A stretch of DNA of 17,033 nt from Acidobacteriota bacterium (GCA_016199665.1 JACQGG010000202.1:1-17033); one strand, 5' to 3'. Numbered from the stretch's first letter, positions 1-8,185 are shown. Made by a program: numbers and translations. Notes: generated by a model not told the origin, from the sequence alone.

Positions 1-1
1 G

Positions 2-1075
2 GTGGAAGGAGCGCATGTCTACAAGATGCCGCTGATCAGTAAGATCAATATCCGCGACATGGAGTTGTTTCCACATTACAAACCCAAGAGAGCCGCTGCC
101 GGATGGAAGACAGCGTATGTCGAGTTTGCCACGCCCAGTATGTACCGGATTTGGGTGGAGGAGATACCTCCGCATACGACCAAGCTCATCGGACGCGCGG
201 ACAGCGGTCTGTATGTCTTTATCGGGATATCGGGAAAAGGCTACACCGAGATTCGGGATCCGGATAAGCTGGATAAGCCGGGGCAGGGAGTCGTTTGGGG
301 ACCCTTCGATCGCTTCTATATGCCGGTCGGCTCCTGGTACGGCCATGCCAATCCCTTTGACAAGCCGGCCCGGATCTTGATCTCTTCCATCCATATCGAC
401 GGTGACATCACAAACCCGTACCTCGGGAGGATAAGAACGGTTCCCGAGCAGAGACTTGCGGGAGAGCGGAGCGACCCGGTTCCGGAGGATCTTGTCATTG
501 AGAATGTCGACTGGCCGGCGGCGCTCAAGCAGGCCGAGCTGCGTGCAGGGTCGATGAAGACACTCCGCAGGGGTCCGGCCAAGCAATTCATTGTTCAGGG
601 AGGGCTCGGGGGTACGGTCAATGCCCAGAATTTCGAGTTGCCGTCCTCCCACATGAGGCAACGGGCTGCCGATGGCTGGAAAGCCGCACATCTTGAGGCA
701 GGGGATGAAATGTATTATCGCGGCATGCGCGATCCCTGGCACGAACTGCCGCCCCATTCCAGAGAGATCGGCCATAAGCACGGAGGCGGCCTGGTATTTA
801 TGGGTCTTAAAGGCCATGGCTACATGGCGCTTAGGGCTACGGCCGATTCGCCCGAGGCCAAGGTCACCTGGGGCGAGTTTGATATCTGGATGCTTCCGTA
901 TTTGAGTCCTGGAGGGACATGGCACAGCCATTGCAACCCAAGCGATGAGCCGGCGCGGTGGAGCACGATCGACGGCGCGCTGATCGACGACCGCCTGTTG
1001 GATGCTCGGGTCGACCGAATATTATGGGAAGCCGGCGACGGAAGGACGGATCTGGTGTTCACGGGTAAGCAATAG
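2..1075 (+). CDS. Bicupin-domain protein, probably 5'-partial
   Basis: The product has two tandem cupin-like domains (residues about 28-135 and 218-325, counting from the GTG at base 2) that are clearly internal duplicates: each has R-A-A-x-G-W-K, an I/L-P-P-H segment, a G-L-x-F-x-G glycine turn and a W-G-x-F-D strand. The second domain keeps a metal-site pattern, H258-x-H260, then P-G-G-x-W-H308-x-H310-x-N. In the first, R65 and D67 replace the H-x-H pair, so it probably lacks a standard metal site. Bicupins are often dioxygenases, isomerases or oxidative decarboxylases, but no specific reaction can be assigned. The frame is open to the window edge and no well-placed ribosome site precedes the GTG at 2 or the ATG at 26, so the true start probably lies upstream. 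No signal peptide is visible. Confidence 0.75.
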   Translation: MEGAHVYKMPLISKINIRDMELFPHYKPKRAAAGWKTAYVEFATPSMYRIWVEEIPPHTTKLIGRADSGLYVFIGISGKGYTEIRDPDKLDKPGQGVVWGPFDRFYMPVGSWYGHANPFDKPARILISSIHIDGDITNPYLGRIRTVPEQRLAGERSDPVPEDLVIENVDWPAALKQAELRAGSMKTLRRGPAKQFIVQGGLGGTVNAQNFELPSSHMRQRAADGWKAAHLEAGDEMYYRGMRDPWHELPPHSREIGHKHGGGLVFMGLKGHGYMALRATADSPEAKVTWGEFDIWMLPYLSPGGTWHSHCNPSDEPARWSTIDGALIDDRLLDARVDRILWEAGDGRTDLVFTGKQ

Positions 1076-1157
1076 CAGGCCGACCCGGTTGAGCCGCCCC
1101 CTCAGGGCAGAGCGAATGGCTTTTTGCTCAAGCCTGCTCGGGGGGCAGGCAACATCT

Positions 1158-1187
1158 TTAACGCGACCCTACTTAACGCGACCCTAC
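1158..1187. repeat. 15-bp perfect tandem direct repeat
   Basis: Two adjacent identical copies of TTAACGCGACCCTAC (1158-1172 and 1173-1187) lie between the bicupin gene and the toxin relic, directly before a perfect hairpin. Such tandem sites can be regulator-binding sites, but nothing here identifies a binding protein. Confidence 0.8.
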
Positions 1188-1210
1188 GCGAGAAACATGC
1201 GATTTCTCGC
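1188..1210. other. Perfect 8-bp inverted repeat enclosing a start codon
   Basis: GCGAGAAA (1188-1195) and TTTCTCGC (1203-1210) form a perfect 8-bp stem with a 7-base loop. The loop contains the ATG (1197-1199) that opens the DUF5615-like relic. No T tract follows on either strand, so it is not a standard intrinsic terminator. It could be an operator or a translation-limiting hairpin. Confidence 0.6.
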
Positions 1211-1382
1211 CGACATGGGTGTGAACCTCCAGGTTGTGCAGTGGCTGCGATCTCCGGCGCACGACACCAAACACCCGCGGGCCGAAGGTTTGCACACTCT
1301 TCCCAAAGAACCTAACGCCGCGTTGGGGCCGGCTGTCGACGATGGCTGTAATTGGCCCGAAGGAGAAGCTTATGATTGCTGA
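1197..1382 (+). pseudogene. Decayed DUF5615-like (PIN-like) toxin gene fragment
   Basis: This 61-codon frame starts MRFLADMGVNLQVVQWLRS, then has a HD-x-x-H-x-R-x-E-G-L pattern and a leucine-proline. That resembles the N-terminus of DUF5615 PIN-like toxins, which usually begin M-K/R-F-L-x-D, then a W-L-R-x-x-G-H-D segment and E-x-G-L. After about residue 38 the resemblance stops: the expected acidic core (an I-V-x-T-x-D-x-D-F stretch) is absent and the frame ends at 1380-1382. Intact members are roughly 110-120 residues, so this is probably a truncated relic. No partner antitoxin (often DUF433) is visible upstream. Its 3' end overlaps the SPFH start by 11 bases. The family call rests on remembered consensus only. 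Confidence 0.45.
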
Positions 1383-2202
1383 CAAAGCGAAAATTTGGGG
1401 TGTGGAGCCGGGTCTACGATACTCTCCCAAGATGTTGAAATACGCTCTTCTTGCGCTGGGTGTAATCCTGCTGCTGTTCTTTAATCCCTTCGGCACCATT
1501 GGGGCCGGAGAAAGGGGTATTTTGCTGCGCTTCAGCGCAGTGACCGGAAGGGTCTACGGCGAGGGCTTGTACTTCATATGGCCGATTATGGAACGGGTTG
1601 TGAAGGTTGACATAAAGCTTCAAAAAGAACAGGTACCAGCGACTGCCGCCTCGAAAGATCTGCAGACAGTGTCCTCAGATGTGGCATTGAATTTCCACAT
1701 CAATCCGGAGAAAGTCGCGTTGATTTATCAGGAAGTCGGGCTAGACTTCAAAGCAAGAATTATCGACCCGACGCTGCAGGAGTCCGTTAAGGCAATAACC
1801 GCCAAATTTACAGCCGAAGAACTCATCACCAAGCGGGAAATCGTAAAGGAAGAAATAAGGAACCTGTTGAGAGATACGCTGGCATCCAACGGAATCATAG
1901 TTGACGAATTCAACATCGTTAGCTTCAACTTCTCTGAATCTTTTAACGACGCGATTGAGGCAAAGGTGACAGCAGAACAGCAGGCCCTGGCGGTGAAGAA
2001 TAAGCTTGAGCAGATCAAGTTTGAAGCCGAGCAGAAGATTGCGGAGGCCAGGGGCAAGGCCGAGGCGATCAAAGTTGAATCGGAGGCCTTGAGATCGAAC
2101 CCTGCAATCTTAGAATTGCGAGCTTTGGAGAAGTGGAACGGTATCTTGCCTCAAGTGACTTCGGGCGGCATCCCCTTTATCAATATCCAACCGTCGAAAT
2201 GA
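1372..2202 (+). CDS. SPFH/prohibitin-family membrane protein
   Basis: A 276-residue protein with one N-terminal transmembrane helix (about residues 21-40), an SPFH/band-7 domain (about 44-205; a G-E-R-G-I turn and a G-L-Y-F-I-W-P segment typical of prohibitins) and an Ala/Glu/Lys-rich coiled coil (about 200-245, with an E-A-R-G-K-A-E-A-I segment). The C-terminal G-G-I-P-F-I-N-I also fits prohibitin homologues. Such proteins form ring-like membrane assemblies and often influence membrane proteases such as FtsH. ATG 1372 is chosen because AGGAG lies at 1361-1365, six bases upstream; the frame is open 46 codons further but that part is not prohibitin-like. It converges on the receptor gene with a 7-base gap, and no terminator hairpin is visible between them. 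Confidence 0.9.
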   Translation: MIADKAKIWGVEPGLRYSPKMLKYALLALGVILLLFFNPFGTIGAGERGILLRFSAVTGRVYGEGLYFIWPIMERVVKVDIKLQKEQVPATAASKDLQTVSSDVALNFHINPEKVALIYQEVGLDFKARIIDPTLQESVKAITAKFTAEELITKREIVKEEIRNLLRDTLASNGIIVDEFNIVSFNFSESFNDAIEAKVTAEQQALAVKNKLEQIKFEAEQKIAEARGKAEAIKVESEALRSNPAILELRALEKWNGILPQVTSGGIPFINIQPSK

Positions 2203-2209
2203 GCTTCCT

Positions 2210-5200
2210 TCAAAACGTGACTTTCAACCCCAACTGTATTTGCCGCGATGTGCTGACCGTTGAGCGAATCCTTGCGCCGGCAGGGCGCGGTGTCCCGTTA
2301 CTGTTGAAGACAAGGGCATCAGGAATACCAAAATTGGCGCGGTTGAAGGCGTTGAAGAATTCAAACCGAACCTGCACGCCGAGATTCTCTGAAACCCGAT
2401 GAAGCGACAGGTTCTTCACCGCGGCAAAGTCAAAGTCCACAAACCCGGGCCCGATAATACTGTTTCTTCCCGCATTTCCAAAAAATCCCGGCGGCTGGAG
2501 CTCAAATGCTGCGACATCAAAATACCGATCCGCCCCTCCCAGAACCGGATTGCCGCTCCCTCCCGGGCGCAGGTTCGGCCGGTCCGGGGTTCTGGTATCC
2601 CCGTTGCGCGATCGGTTGAACCCTAGTTTAGGAGTAAAAGGAGGGCCGCTGGTCACCGACGTAATGCCATTGAGCTGCCAGCCTGCAATCAACTCGTTTG
2701 CGAATGCGCCGGATTCACGCCTGGGCAAATCGTACGTGTAATTGAAAGCAAAGTTATGCCGCAGGTCAAAAGCCGACAGGGAACGATCCGGTGCAATATC
2801 GTCAGGATCCAGCATCTGTTGCGGAGTGTTAGCCGCCTGGGAGTTGGAAATAGTTGAGCGGTTGTCAATGTTCTTCGACCAGGTATAGGATCCCTTAAAC
2901 CGCAATCCGAGACTATAAGTCCGCTCCAGCGACAATTGAAGCGAGTCATAATGATACGTACCCGCTGCGTCAACATACCTCCCGCTCCCCAATCTGGGGT
3001 TCCGCCGGGGCGCTCCCGCGGGAAAAAACTTCCGGCCATCGGGTTGAATTTGCGGGATCGCCGCATTACCCTGTGCGCTCCCGATCAAGTGATACCCGCG
3101 GGATCCGACGTACCCGACAGTCAGGGTCGTGCGGGGCAGAAACTCTCGTTGAATCGTCAAGTTGTAGTGTAACGAAGTCGGCACGTCGAAGTGAGGATCG
3201 AGTCCGTCCGGAGCTGGAGTCAGCGCGGCTCTCTGCGACAGGTCCATCCTCGGAAAAGTCGGATTGTCGATCGAATAGTTATTGAGGAACGGCACGTTGG
3301 TGACAGTAAAGATGGCATAATCGGTAAACTGATCATAGAACATGCCGAACCCGGACCGGACCGAAGTTTTCCCATCACCCAATACGTTCCAGGCAAAACC
3401 AATCCTGGGACCAAAACCTCTCAAACTGTTGTTCTCGTCAAAAAGGGTTTTTCCAATACGCGGCACTGTCTCAAACACCCGGTATCCACCGATCCGGGTG
3501 CTGACAAAATTGGAAAGTTTTCCGCTCACTTCGTTGAGCAAGGTCGTGAATTCATAGCGCAGCCCCAAGTTCAGCGTGAAGTCCGGTCTCAACTTCAGGT
3601 CATCCTGGATGTAAAACCCGGCGTAGGTTGCGCGCAGCCCTCGACTTGAGTCGCCGCTGATAATCCTAAAATTGGAAGCCTGGCCCAAAAGGAAGTCGTC
3701 CAGCGAGCTGAAAGTGTAAGTGCCGAGCTTGGAGACTGAAATGCTCGGCGCGCGCACGTTGGTGTGCATCCTCTGAACTTCCAAGCCCGCTTTCAGCGAG
3801 TGAGGGCCTGAGCTGTATGCCAGTTGGTCGGAAAACTGGACATCGGTTTTGCCGGTATCATCCCCGGTAGCCCCTCCCAGCACCGTCAGCGCCGTTTGTC
3901 CGCCCGAAGCTCCCCCACCTATCCTGATGTCTCCAAACCGGCTCAGGCCTTCGGCAAACGACAGCCTGGGGTCAAGATTGACCAGAGGCTGGCTCCCGTA
4001 GTCGACGATATGGCTGCGAACGCCGCCAAGACGCAGGGTGTTTAACGTCCTGGGGGAAAACACCCGGGTTTCCTGGAGGGTAAAGAGCTGCGTGCGAATG
4101 TAGGTGCGGCCGGCGAAAAGTTCGAGCCCGAATGGGCTGAAGGCGCTGGAGGTCGAAAACCGATAAGTGGCGAAGATAGAATCGGCTTCAGAAAACCGAT
4201 AGTCACTCTTCACGAGGAAAAAGTTTTGCTCCAAAGCGCTGGTCGGACCACTAATAAACTCAGCCGTTCCATCTCCGTTATTGCGACCGTTGGGCAGAGG
4301 GTAAAGAGCCAAGTAGGGCTTGACAGACTCGGCTACCGACACCTGCCTGAAGCCGCCGGTCCTCGGCTCGGGCAGCAATCCTTGACGCGCTTTATCGTCC
4401 GGCACGACGGCAATCGTTGTGCTGCCCAAACCCTGACGGACTCCTTCATAGTTGGCAAAAAAGAAACTGCGATCTCTGACAATGGGGCCTCCCACCGCAG
4501 CGCCAAAGTTGTGTCTCTTGAATTCCGGAAGGTCCCCCGGATCAAAAAAGTTCCGTGCGTCCAGGTTGTCATTGCGATGAAACTCAAAGACGGATCCATG
4601 CAACTGATTTGTTCCCGACCGTGTCGCTACGTTCACCACGCCCCCGGCTCTCTTGCCAATTTCCGCGCTGTAGGCGTTCATCACCACGGTAAACTCGCGA
4701 ATCGCCTCAACCCCTAGACCGCTGGGGGTGCCATATCCCATGCTGGAGCCACCCTGGAGCTCGGTCCCGTCGATGAGGATTCGATTTGATCCGACTCTTG
4801 CTCCCGCAATGCTGAAATTACCCGAGCTGCCGCCGCCGAAGTTGTCGCTGCCCAGTTTGAAACTGTAGCTTCCCGACTGCAAGCTGACCAGTTGGTCAAA
4901 AGTACGGCCATTCAAGGGCAGGTCCCGAATGGCTTTTTCGCCCACCAGACCTGATATCGCCGCCGTCGTCGTCTCGACCAGAGGCGCCTCTCCCGACACC
5001 TCGACCTTCTCGGTAATCTCGCCGACTGACAGTGCGAAAGTCACTTCCAGTTCCCGGCCCACGGTCAGTGTAATTCCCTTTCGCACCGCAGTCTGAAAAC
5101 CCGCCAGCTCAGCCTGAAGCTCATACTCGCCCAAGGCAAGCTGCGGCAGGTGGAATCTTCCGGAATCATCCGTAATCATGGTCCGCCCGGAACCTGTCTC

Positions 5201-5362
5201 CAGGTGCTGGGCCTTGACGGCAACGCCCGGCAGCACGGCGCCGGTGGAATCTTTCACCGTGCCGGAAATCGTGCCGAGCGTTACTTGGCCACGCGCCTCC
5301 GATACGGCCACAAGAACTGTTATCGCGGTCAGCAATGCCAGTCTACCGCTCCAGTCATTCAT
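2210..5362 (-). CDS. Oar-like TonB-dependent receptor with carboxypeptidase-regulatory-like N-terminus
   Basis: A 1050-residue outer-membrane receptor. A signal peptide (about residues 1-26, ending A-R-G-Q) is followed by a carboxypeptidase-regulatory-like beta-sandwich (about 30-115: G-T-I-S-G-T-V-x-D-x-T-G-A-V-L-P-G-V), a TonB plug (about 120-250, with the D-L-P-L-N-G-R-x-F segment typical of the Oar/SusC-like group) and a beta-barrel ending in phenylalanine. Barrel hallmarks include P-R-I-G-F-A-W, G-Y-V-G-S-R-G and S-R-Q-I-Q-L-G-L. The substrate cannot be told; acidobacterial relatives are usually presumed to import glycans, peptides or other large ligands. The start is ATG 5362, preceded by GGGGGG and AAATC. 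It overlaps the MNT stop by four bases (ATGA), so translation is probably coupled to the HEPN/MNT pair upstream. No TonB box was identified with confidence. Confidence 0.93.
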   Translation of the reverse strand: MNDWSGRLALLTAITVLVAVSEARGQVTLGTISGTVKDSTGAVLPGVAVKAQHLETGSGRTMITDDSGRFHLPQLALGEYELQAELAGFQTAVRKGITLTVGRELEVTFALSVGEITEKVEVSGEAPLVETTTAAISGLVGEKAIRDLPLNGRTFDQLVSLQSGSYSFKLGSDNFGGGSSGNFSIAGARVGSNRILIDGTELQGGSSMGYGTPSGLGVEAIREFTVVMNAYSAEIGKRAGGVVNVATRSGTNQLHGSVFEFHRNDNLDARNFFDPGDLPEFKRHNFGAAVGGPIVRDRSFFFANYEGVRQGLGSTTIAVVPDDKARQGLLPEPRTGGFRQVSVAESVKPYLALYPLPNGRNNGDGTAEFISGPTSALEQNFFLVKSDYRFSEADSIFATYRFSTSSAFSPFGLELFAGRTYIRTQLFTLQETRVFSPRTLNTLRLGGVRSHIVDYGSQPLVNLDPRLSFAEGLSRFGDIRIGGGASGGQTALTVLGGATGDDTGKTDVQFSDQLAYSSGPHSLKAGLEVQRMHTNVRAPSISVSKLGTYTFSSLDDFLLGQASNFRIISGDSSRGLRATYAGFYIQDDLKLRPDFTLNLGLRYEFTTLLNEVSGKLSNFVSTRIGGYRVFETVPRIGKTLFDENNSLRGFGPRIGFAWNVLGDGKTSVRSGFGMFYDQFTDYAIFTVTNVPFLNNYSIDNPTFPRMDLSQRAALTPAPDGLDPHFDVPTSLHYNLTIQREFLPRTTLTVGYVGSRGYHLIGSAQGNAAIPQIQPDGRKFFPAGAPRRNPRLGSGRYVDAAGTYHYDSLQLSLERTYSLGLRFKGSYTWSKNIDNRSTISNSQAANTPQQMLDPDDIAPDRSLSAFDLRHNFAFNYTYDLPRRESGAFANELIAGWQLNGITSVTSGPPFTPKLGFNRSRNGDTRTPDRPNLRPGGSGNPVLGGADRYFDVAAFELQPPGFFGNAGRNSIIGPGFVDFDFAAVKNLSLHRVSENLGVQVRFEFFNAFNRANFGIPDALVFNSNGTPRPAGARIRSTVSTSRQIQLGLKVTF

Positions 5363-5760
5363 GATTTCCCCCCGTGCGTTTCGCACTGCGTCTCAAAATC
5401 CGACGAGTAGATCCAGATGACTTCCCGGCGCATGCGTCGTGAAAAGAGCCCATCGCCAGCCGCCAGGCGTTCCCATTCTTTCTTTGTGTAGACTAGGATT
5501 TCTGCGGGAACGGGCAGGGAGCCAAGGTCCCAGGCTCGCGAGCGCCGTTCGAAAGGCTCACTCGCCTCCTGAACGATGGCAATTATGTCCAGGTCACTCC
5601 CTACCCCCCAGTCTCCCCGAGCGTAGGATCCGAAATATCCCAACCGGCAAAGCTGGGGATGCTCTTGCACTTCTTCGGCGACCCAGACGCGAACAGCCCT
5701 ATCCACCTGTTTCCGGTCGGGCCATCTGAAGACGGACGAACTCAACGATCTCACCGGCAT
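5359..5760 (-). CDS. MNT-domain nucleotidyltransferase, antitoxin partner of HEPN
   Basis: A 133-residue minimal nucleotidyltransferase. The catalytic pattern G44-S45-x10-D56-x-D58 is intact, in a G-Y-F-G-S-Y-A-R-G-D segment. In type VII HEPN/MNT systems the MNT protein neutralises the HEPN ribonuclease, in studied cases by adding AMP to a tyrosine. ATG 5760 is chosen: a GAGGAAG sits nine bases upstream, and the family commonly begins shortly before the W-P-D-R segment seen at residues 13-16. A GTG farther in, overlapping the HEPN stop, is an alternative. It overlaps the HEPN gene by 62 bases, and its stop shares ATGA with the receptor start. The TonB-dependent receptor downstream is an unusual third gene for this module. 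Confidence 0.85.
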   Translation of the reverse strand: MPVRSLSSSVFRWPDRKQVDRAVRVWVAEEVQEHPQLCRLGYFGSYARGDWGVGSDLDIIAIVQEASEPFERRSRAWDLGSLPVPAEILVYTKKEWERLAAGDGLFSRRMRREVIWIYSSDFETQCETHGGKS

Positions 5761-6100
5761 AACGAATGGCTTCCTCGCTCTGCAACCTCCCGTAATGCTC
5801 AAACGGCGGCCCCTCTGGGTGCGCATTGGCATAGCGCGTTGGCGCGTAAAAATTATCCAGCACCTTGGCTTTTTCGACAAGCTCTTCGGCTGCGGCAACG
5901 GGGAGATCCTTCAGGAGGCGGGCAATGACATGTCCCCATGCCTCCTGGCCCAAGGCAAGGTGCAACGCCTTGACCGCTTTTTCAGCAGCCTGCTGCGCTG
6001 CAAAACAAGCCCATTCATGGCGGCCCTCGGCCTGTGAAGCCTTAGCTTGCGCTAGATCCTGCTCCGCTTGAGCCAACCAATCCCGGGCACGATTTGCCAC
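5699..6100 (-). CDS. HEPN-domain protein, probable ribonuclease toxin
   Basis: A 133-residue helical protein of the HEPN family. The active-site motif R-x4-H appears as R89-Y-A-N-A-H94 within a Y-A-P-T-R-Y segment typical of the PF05168-type group; an alanine-rich helical region (about residues 28-50, A-x-x-A-A-Q-Q-A-A-E-K-A-x-K-A-L) is also typical. HEPN proteins of this sort cleave RNA and are held in check by the MNT partner, which lies directly downstream and overlaps. The start is GTG 6100, with GGGGAG six bases upstream; the ATG six bases earlier is in another frame. Y90 next to R89 could be a modification site, but the H-x-Y arrangement described for the Shewanella HepT is not present. 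Confidence 0.85.
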   Translation of the reverse strand: MANRARDWLAQAEQDLAQAKASQAEGRHEWACFAAQQAAEKAVKALHLALGQEAWGHVIARLLKDLPVAAAEELVEKAKVLDNFYAPTRYANAHPEGPPFEHYGRLQSEEAIRYAGEIVEFVRLQMARPETGG

Positions 6101-6235
6101 GACATTCTCCCCTTTTGTACCATTCGTTCGCTGTTATTCCAGACTAGCTGCCTTCCGGTGCATCAAAATGACTTTGACCGCCACCATGGAGGCGCCGCCC
6201 AGCAGAGCCGGAACCCAAAGATCTGGTTCTGAAAG

Positions 6236-6694
6236 CTAGGCCGTCTTTTGCCCTCCGCCTGTAAAGCGAAAGACCAGCGAGCCGACTCCCCACGTGAGCA
6301 GAGTGAAAATGAGCCCGCCCGCGGCATGGGCGCCCATGTGGACCCATGGGTTCAAGTTGCCTCCATGGGCAAGATCGGTGTAATAGGTGTCGATGCCGCC
6401 AAAGTCGTCGATGGCAATGCCGACGATGATCAAAAGGGCGGTCGTCAGCGACAAGGCAGCGGCAATCCCGAGGAGGTCGCGGTAGGTGCTGGAACTGCGC
6501 GCGGCCTTTACCGAGTAGAACACGATCAGAATGAACAGGAGGATGGTCACGCTGGCCAGGTTGGTGCCGCGCTCGTAAGGGACCTGAAACAGCGGCTTAA
6601 GCAAAAAGCGGACGGCGGCCAGCAGGATCAACAAGATGATTCCCGGCTTGACGTCACCCAGGTACTGAGCGAAGGGCTTTTCCAAGAGCTTCAT
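6236..6694 (-). CDS. Small multi-pass membrane protein of unknown function
   Basis: A 152-residue hydrophobic protein with about four predicted membrane helices (roughly residues 18-36, 46-65, 76-96 and 120-142) and short charged loops. Between helices 3 and 4 is a soluble loop with D-D-F-G-G-I-D-T-Y-Y and a following N-P-W-V-H-M-G-A-H segment. I do not recognise the family. ATG 6694 has a strong GGGGG seven bases upstream. The frame is open 86 codons further up, but that stretch is not membrane-like and lies in the divergent promoter gap. It ends 135 bases before the HEPN start; that gap holds no visible gene or terminator with a T run. It could be transcribed together with the HEPN-MNT-receptor run. 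Confidence 0.75.
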   Translation of the reverse strand: MKLLEKPFAQYLGDVKPGIILLILLAAVRFLLKPLFQVPYERGTNLASVTILLFILIVFYSVKAARSSSTYRDLLGIAAALSLTTALLIIVGIAIDDFGGIDTYYTDLAHGGNLNPWVHMGAHAAGGLIFTLLTWGVGSLVFRFTGGGQKTA

Positions 6695-6982
6695 GATTTC
6701 CCCCTTAAACAGGATGCGATGGGGAATGTTAGCGCATCCCCGGACTTTATGGGGCAGAAAAAACAAACTCTTCGTCGCTTCCACAACCGGTATTGGCGCC
6801 GAGGTGAGACATGGACCCGCCTTTGGGCAGGCGAAAAGCGAGCTGCGACTGTTGTGCAGCGGCCGCAAGGCAAGCGGAAGGCGCCAGACTGCGTCCGTCT
6901 TTCGTCTGGAGAAGTTGACAAAGGCGAAGATGCGGATGTAAAGAATATCCAATCAATCCACAATAATGAAGGAGGGGCGACG
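6695..6982. other. Divergent intergenic region (288 bases)
   Basis: The gap separates the minus-strand membrane protein from the plus-strand propeller gene and must hold promoters for both. A 7-bp inverted repeat (GGATGCG 6712-6718, CGCATCC 6733-6739, 14-base spacer) would sit in the leader or promoter of the membrane-protein gene. A possible plus-strand promoter lies at 6915-6944. Both coding frames of the neighbouring genes stay open through parts of this gap, but without family resemblance. Confidence 0.5.
6915..6944 (+). promoter_or_regulatory. Possible sigma-70-type promoter for the propeller gene
   Basis: TTGACA (6915-6920) is a perfect -35 hexamer; 18 bases downstream is a weak -10 candidate, TAAAGA (6939-6944). 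Transcription would start about 30 bases before the ATG at 6983, leaving room for the GGAGGGG ribosome site. The poor -10 match keeps this tentative. Confidence 0.35.
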
Positions 6983-8185
6983 ATGAAGAATCTCCGCCTG
7001 ATCGTGTTGCCGGCCTTGGGGGGCCTGGCGGTGACGGGCATTCTGGTGCGCGCGGGCCAGACGGCTCAACCCCAGGTAAAACGTCCGCTGGTCATCGAGC
7101 TTGGTGCAGGCGGCAGGGTTCCTCTTCGCGTTATCGGGGACCGTTACCCAACATTCAGCGGCATCTCGATGGATGTCGAATCCGATGAAGTTGTCCTGAC
7201 CGATGAGAACCGCACTTCGATTCTGACTTACGGCCGGTTGTTCCAGGGTACCGACCGGGTGATCGAGCCGCGGCGGGAGATCATGGGGCCCGAATCAATG
7301 GTAGGCAGGACCTGTTCTGTGGCGATCTCTCCGGAGTTCCAAGAGCTTTATGCGGTCAATAAAGACATCGAGGACAACATGATCGTTTTCCCCCTGTCTG
7401 CCACCGGCAATGTGGCGCCGGCAAGGGAGCTAAGAACAGATCATGGGGGGTGGGGAGTCTCTTTGGATCGCAAGCACGATGAAATTGTCATTACCACGCA
7501 ACACAACAACAAGGTCGCCGTATTCAGCAGGTCGGCGAAGGGAGAGGATCCTGAGTTGCGCTATATTCAAGGGCCCAAGACGGGGCTGGCAAGCCCCCAG
7601 GGAGTGCATGTCGATGGCGAACAGGGTGAAATCTACGTTGCCAATCACGGTCACTGGAGACACACGGAACCGGGCGAGGGCAGGCTGAAGGAACCGGCTT
7701 CGGTTCTCGCTTTGTCCACCGGAAAATACCTGCCGGCGTCGATAACCGTTTACTCGAGAACCGCCTCCGGTGATGTGGCTCCGTTGCGCGCCATCCGGGG
7801 TCCAAGGACAAGACTTAATTGGCCGGAAGGCATTTACCTGGATACCGACAGCGGGCAACTTGCAGTGGCAAACTCTACAGATAATTCAGTTTTGTTCTTT
7901 GACCGGAATGCAGATGGCAACGTCCCTCCGCTACGGGTCATCCAAGGCCCGGCCACCGGGCTGGCCAACCCGGTCAACCTGTTCGTGGACACGATGAGGG
8001 ACGAGATCTGGGTTACAAACTACGAGGACCACTCGGCCACGGTTTATTCACGAATGGCCGAGGGGAATATTGCCCCGATCCGGGCCATCCGAAGCGCACC
8101 CAAAGGCGCTCCTGCGTCGGGAATGGGCGGGACATCGTCCCTTGTTTATGACCCAAAGAGAAAGGAGATCCTGGTTCCCAACTGA
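6983..8185 (+). CDS. Secreted beta-propeller (NHL-like repeat) protein, N-terminal part up to in-frame TGA
   Basis: This 400-residue segment begins with a signal peptide (about residues 1-25, N-L-R-L-I-V-L-P-A-L-G-G-L-A-V) and continues as repeats of about 45 residues with the pattern G-D/N-V-x-P-x-R-x-I-x-G-P-x-T-x-L, then P-x-G-x-x-x-D, then V-A-N-x-x-x-N-S-x-x-x-F. These resemble NHL/SMP-30-type propeller blades, usually exported binding or lactonase-like proteins; no catalytic set is evident. ATG 6983 has GGAGGGG seven bases upstream, and the 245 open codons before it are antisense to other sequence and not propeller-like. The TGA at 8183-8185 falls inside a blade, and the remaining blades continue in the same frame after it. 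The segment is therefore either a truncated gene or the first part of a read-through protein of 669 residues. Confidence 0.8.
   Translation: MKNLRLIVLPALGGLAVTGILVRAGQTAQPQVKRPLVIELGAGGRVPLRVIGDRYPTFSGISMDVESDEVVLTDENRTSILTYGRLFQGTDRVIEPRREIMGPESMVGRTCSVAISPEFQELYAVNKDIEDNMIVFPLSATGNVAPARELRTDHGGWGVSLDRKHDEIVITTQHNNKVAVFSRSAKGEDPELRYIQGPKTGLASPQGVHVDGEQGEIYVANHGHWRHTEPGEGRLKEPASVLALSTGKYLPASITVYSRTASGDVAPLRAIRGPRTRLNWPEGIYLDTDSGQLAVANSTDNSVLFFDRNADGNVPPLRVIQGPATGLANPVNLFVDTMRDEIWVTNYEDHSATVYSRMAEGNIAPIRAIRSAPKGAPASGMGGTSSLVYDPKRKEILVPN

Noticed and set aside
1188..1210. Intrinsic terminator between the bicupin and SPFH genes
   Set aside because: The perfect stem is not followed by a T run on either strand.
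6248..6982. Upstream open extension of the propeller frame (245 codons)
   Set aside because: It lies antisense to the membrane-protein gene, has charged low-complexity sequence without family resemblance, and a good ribosome site plus signal peptide begins at 6983.
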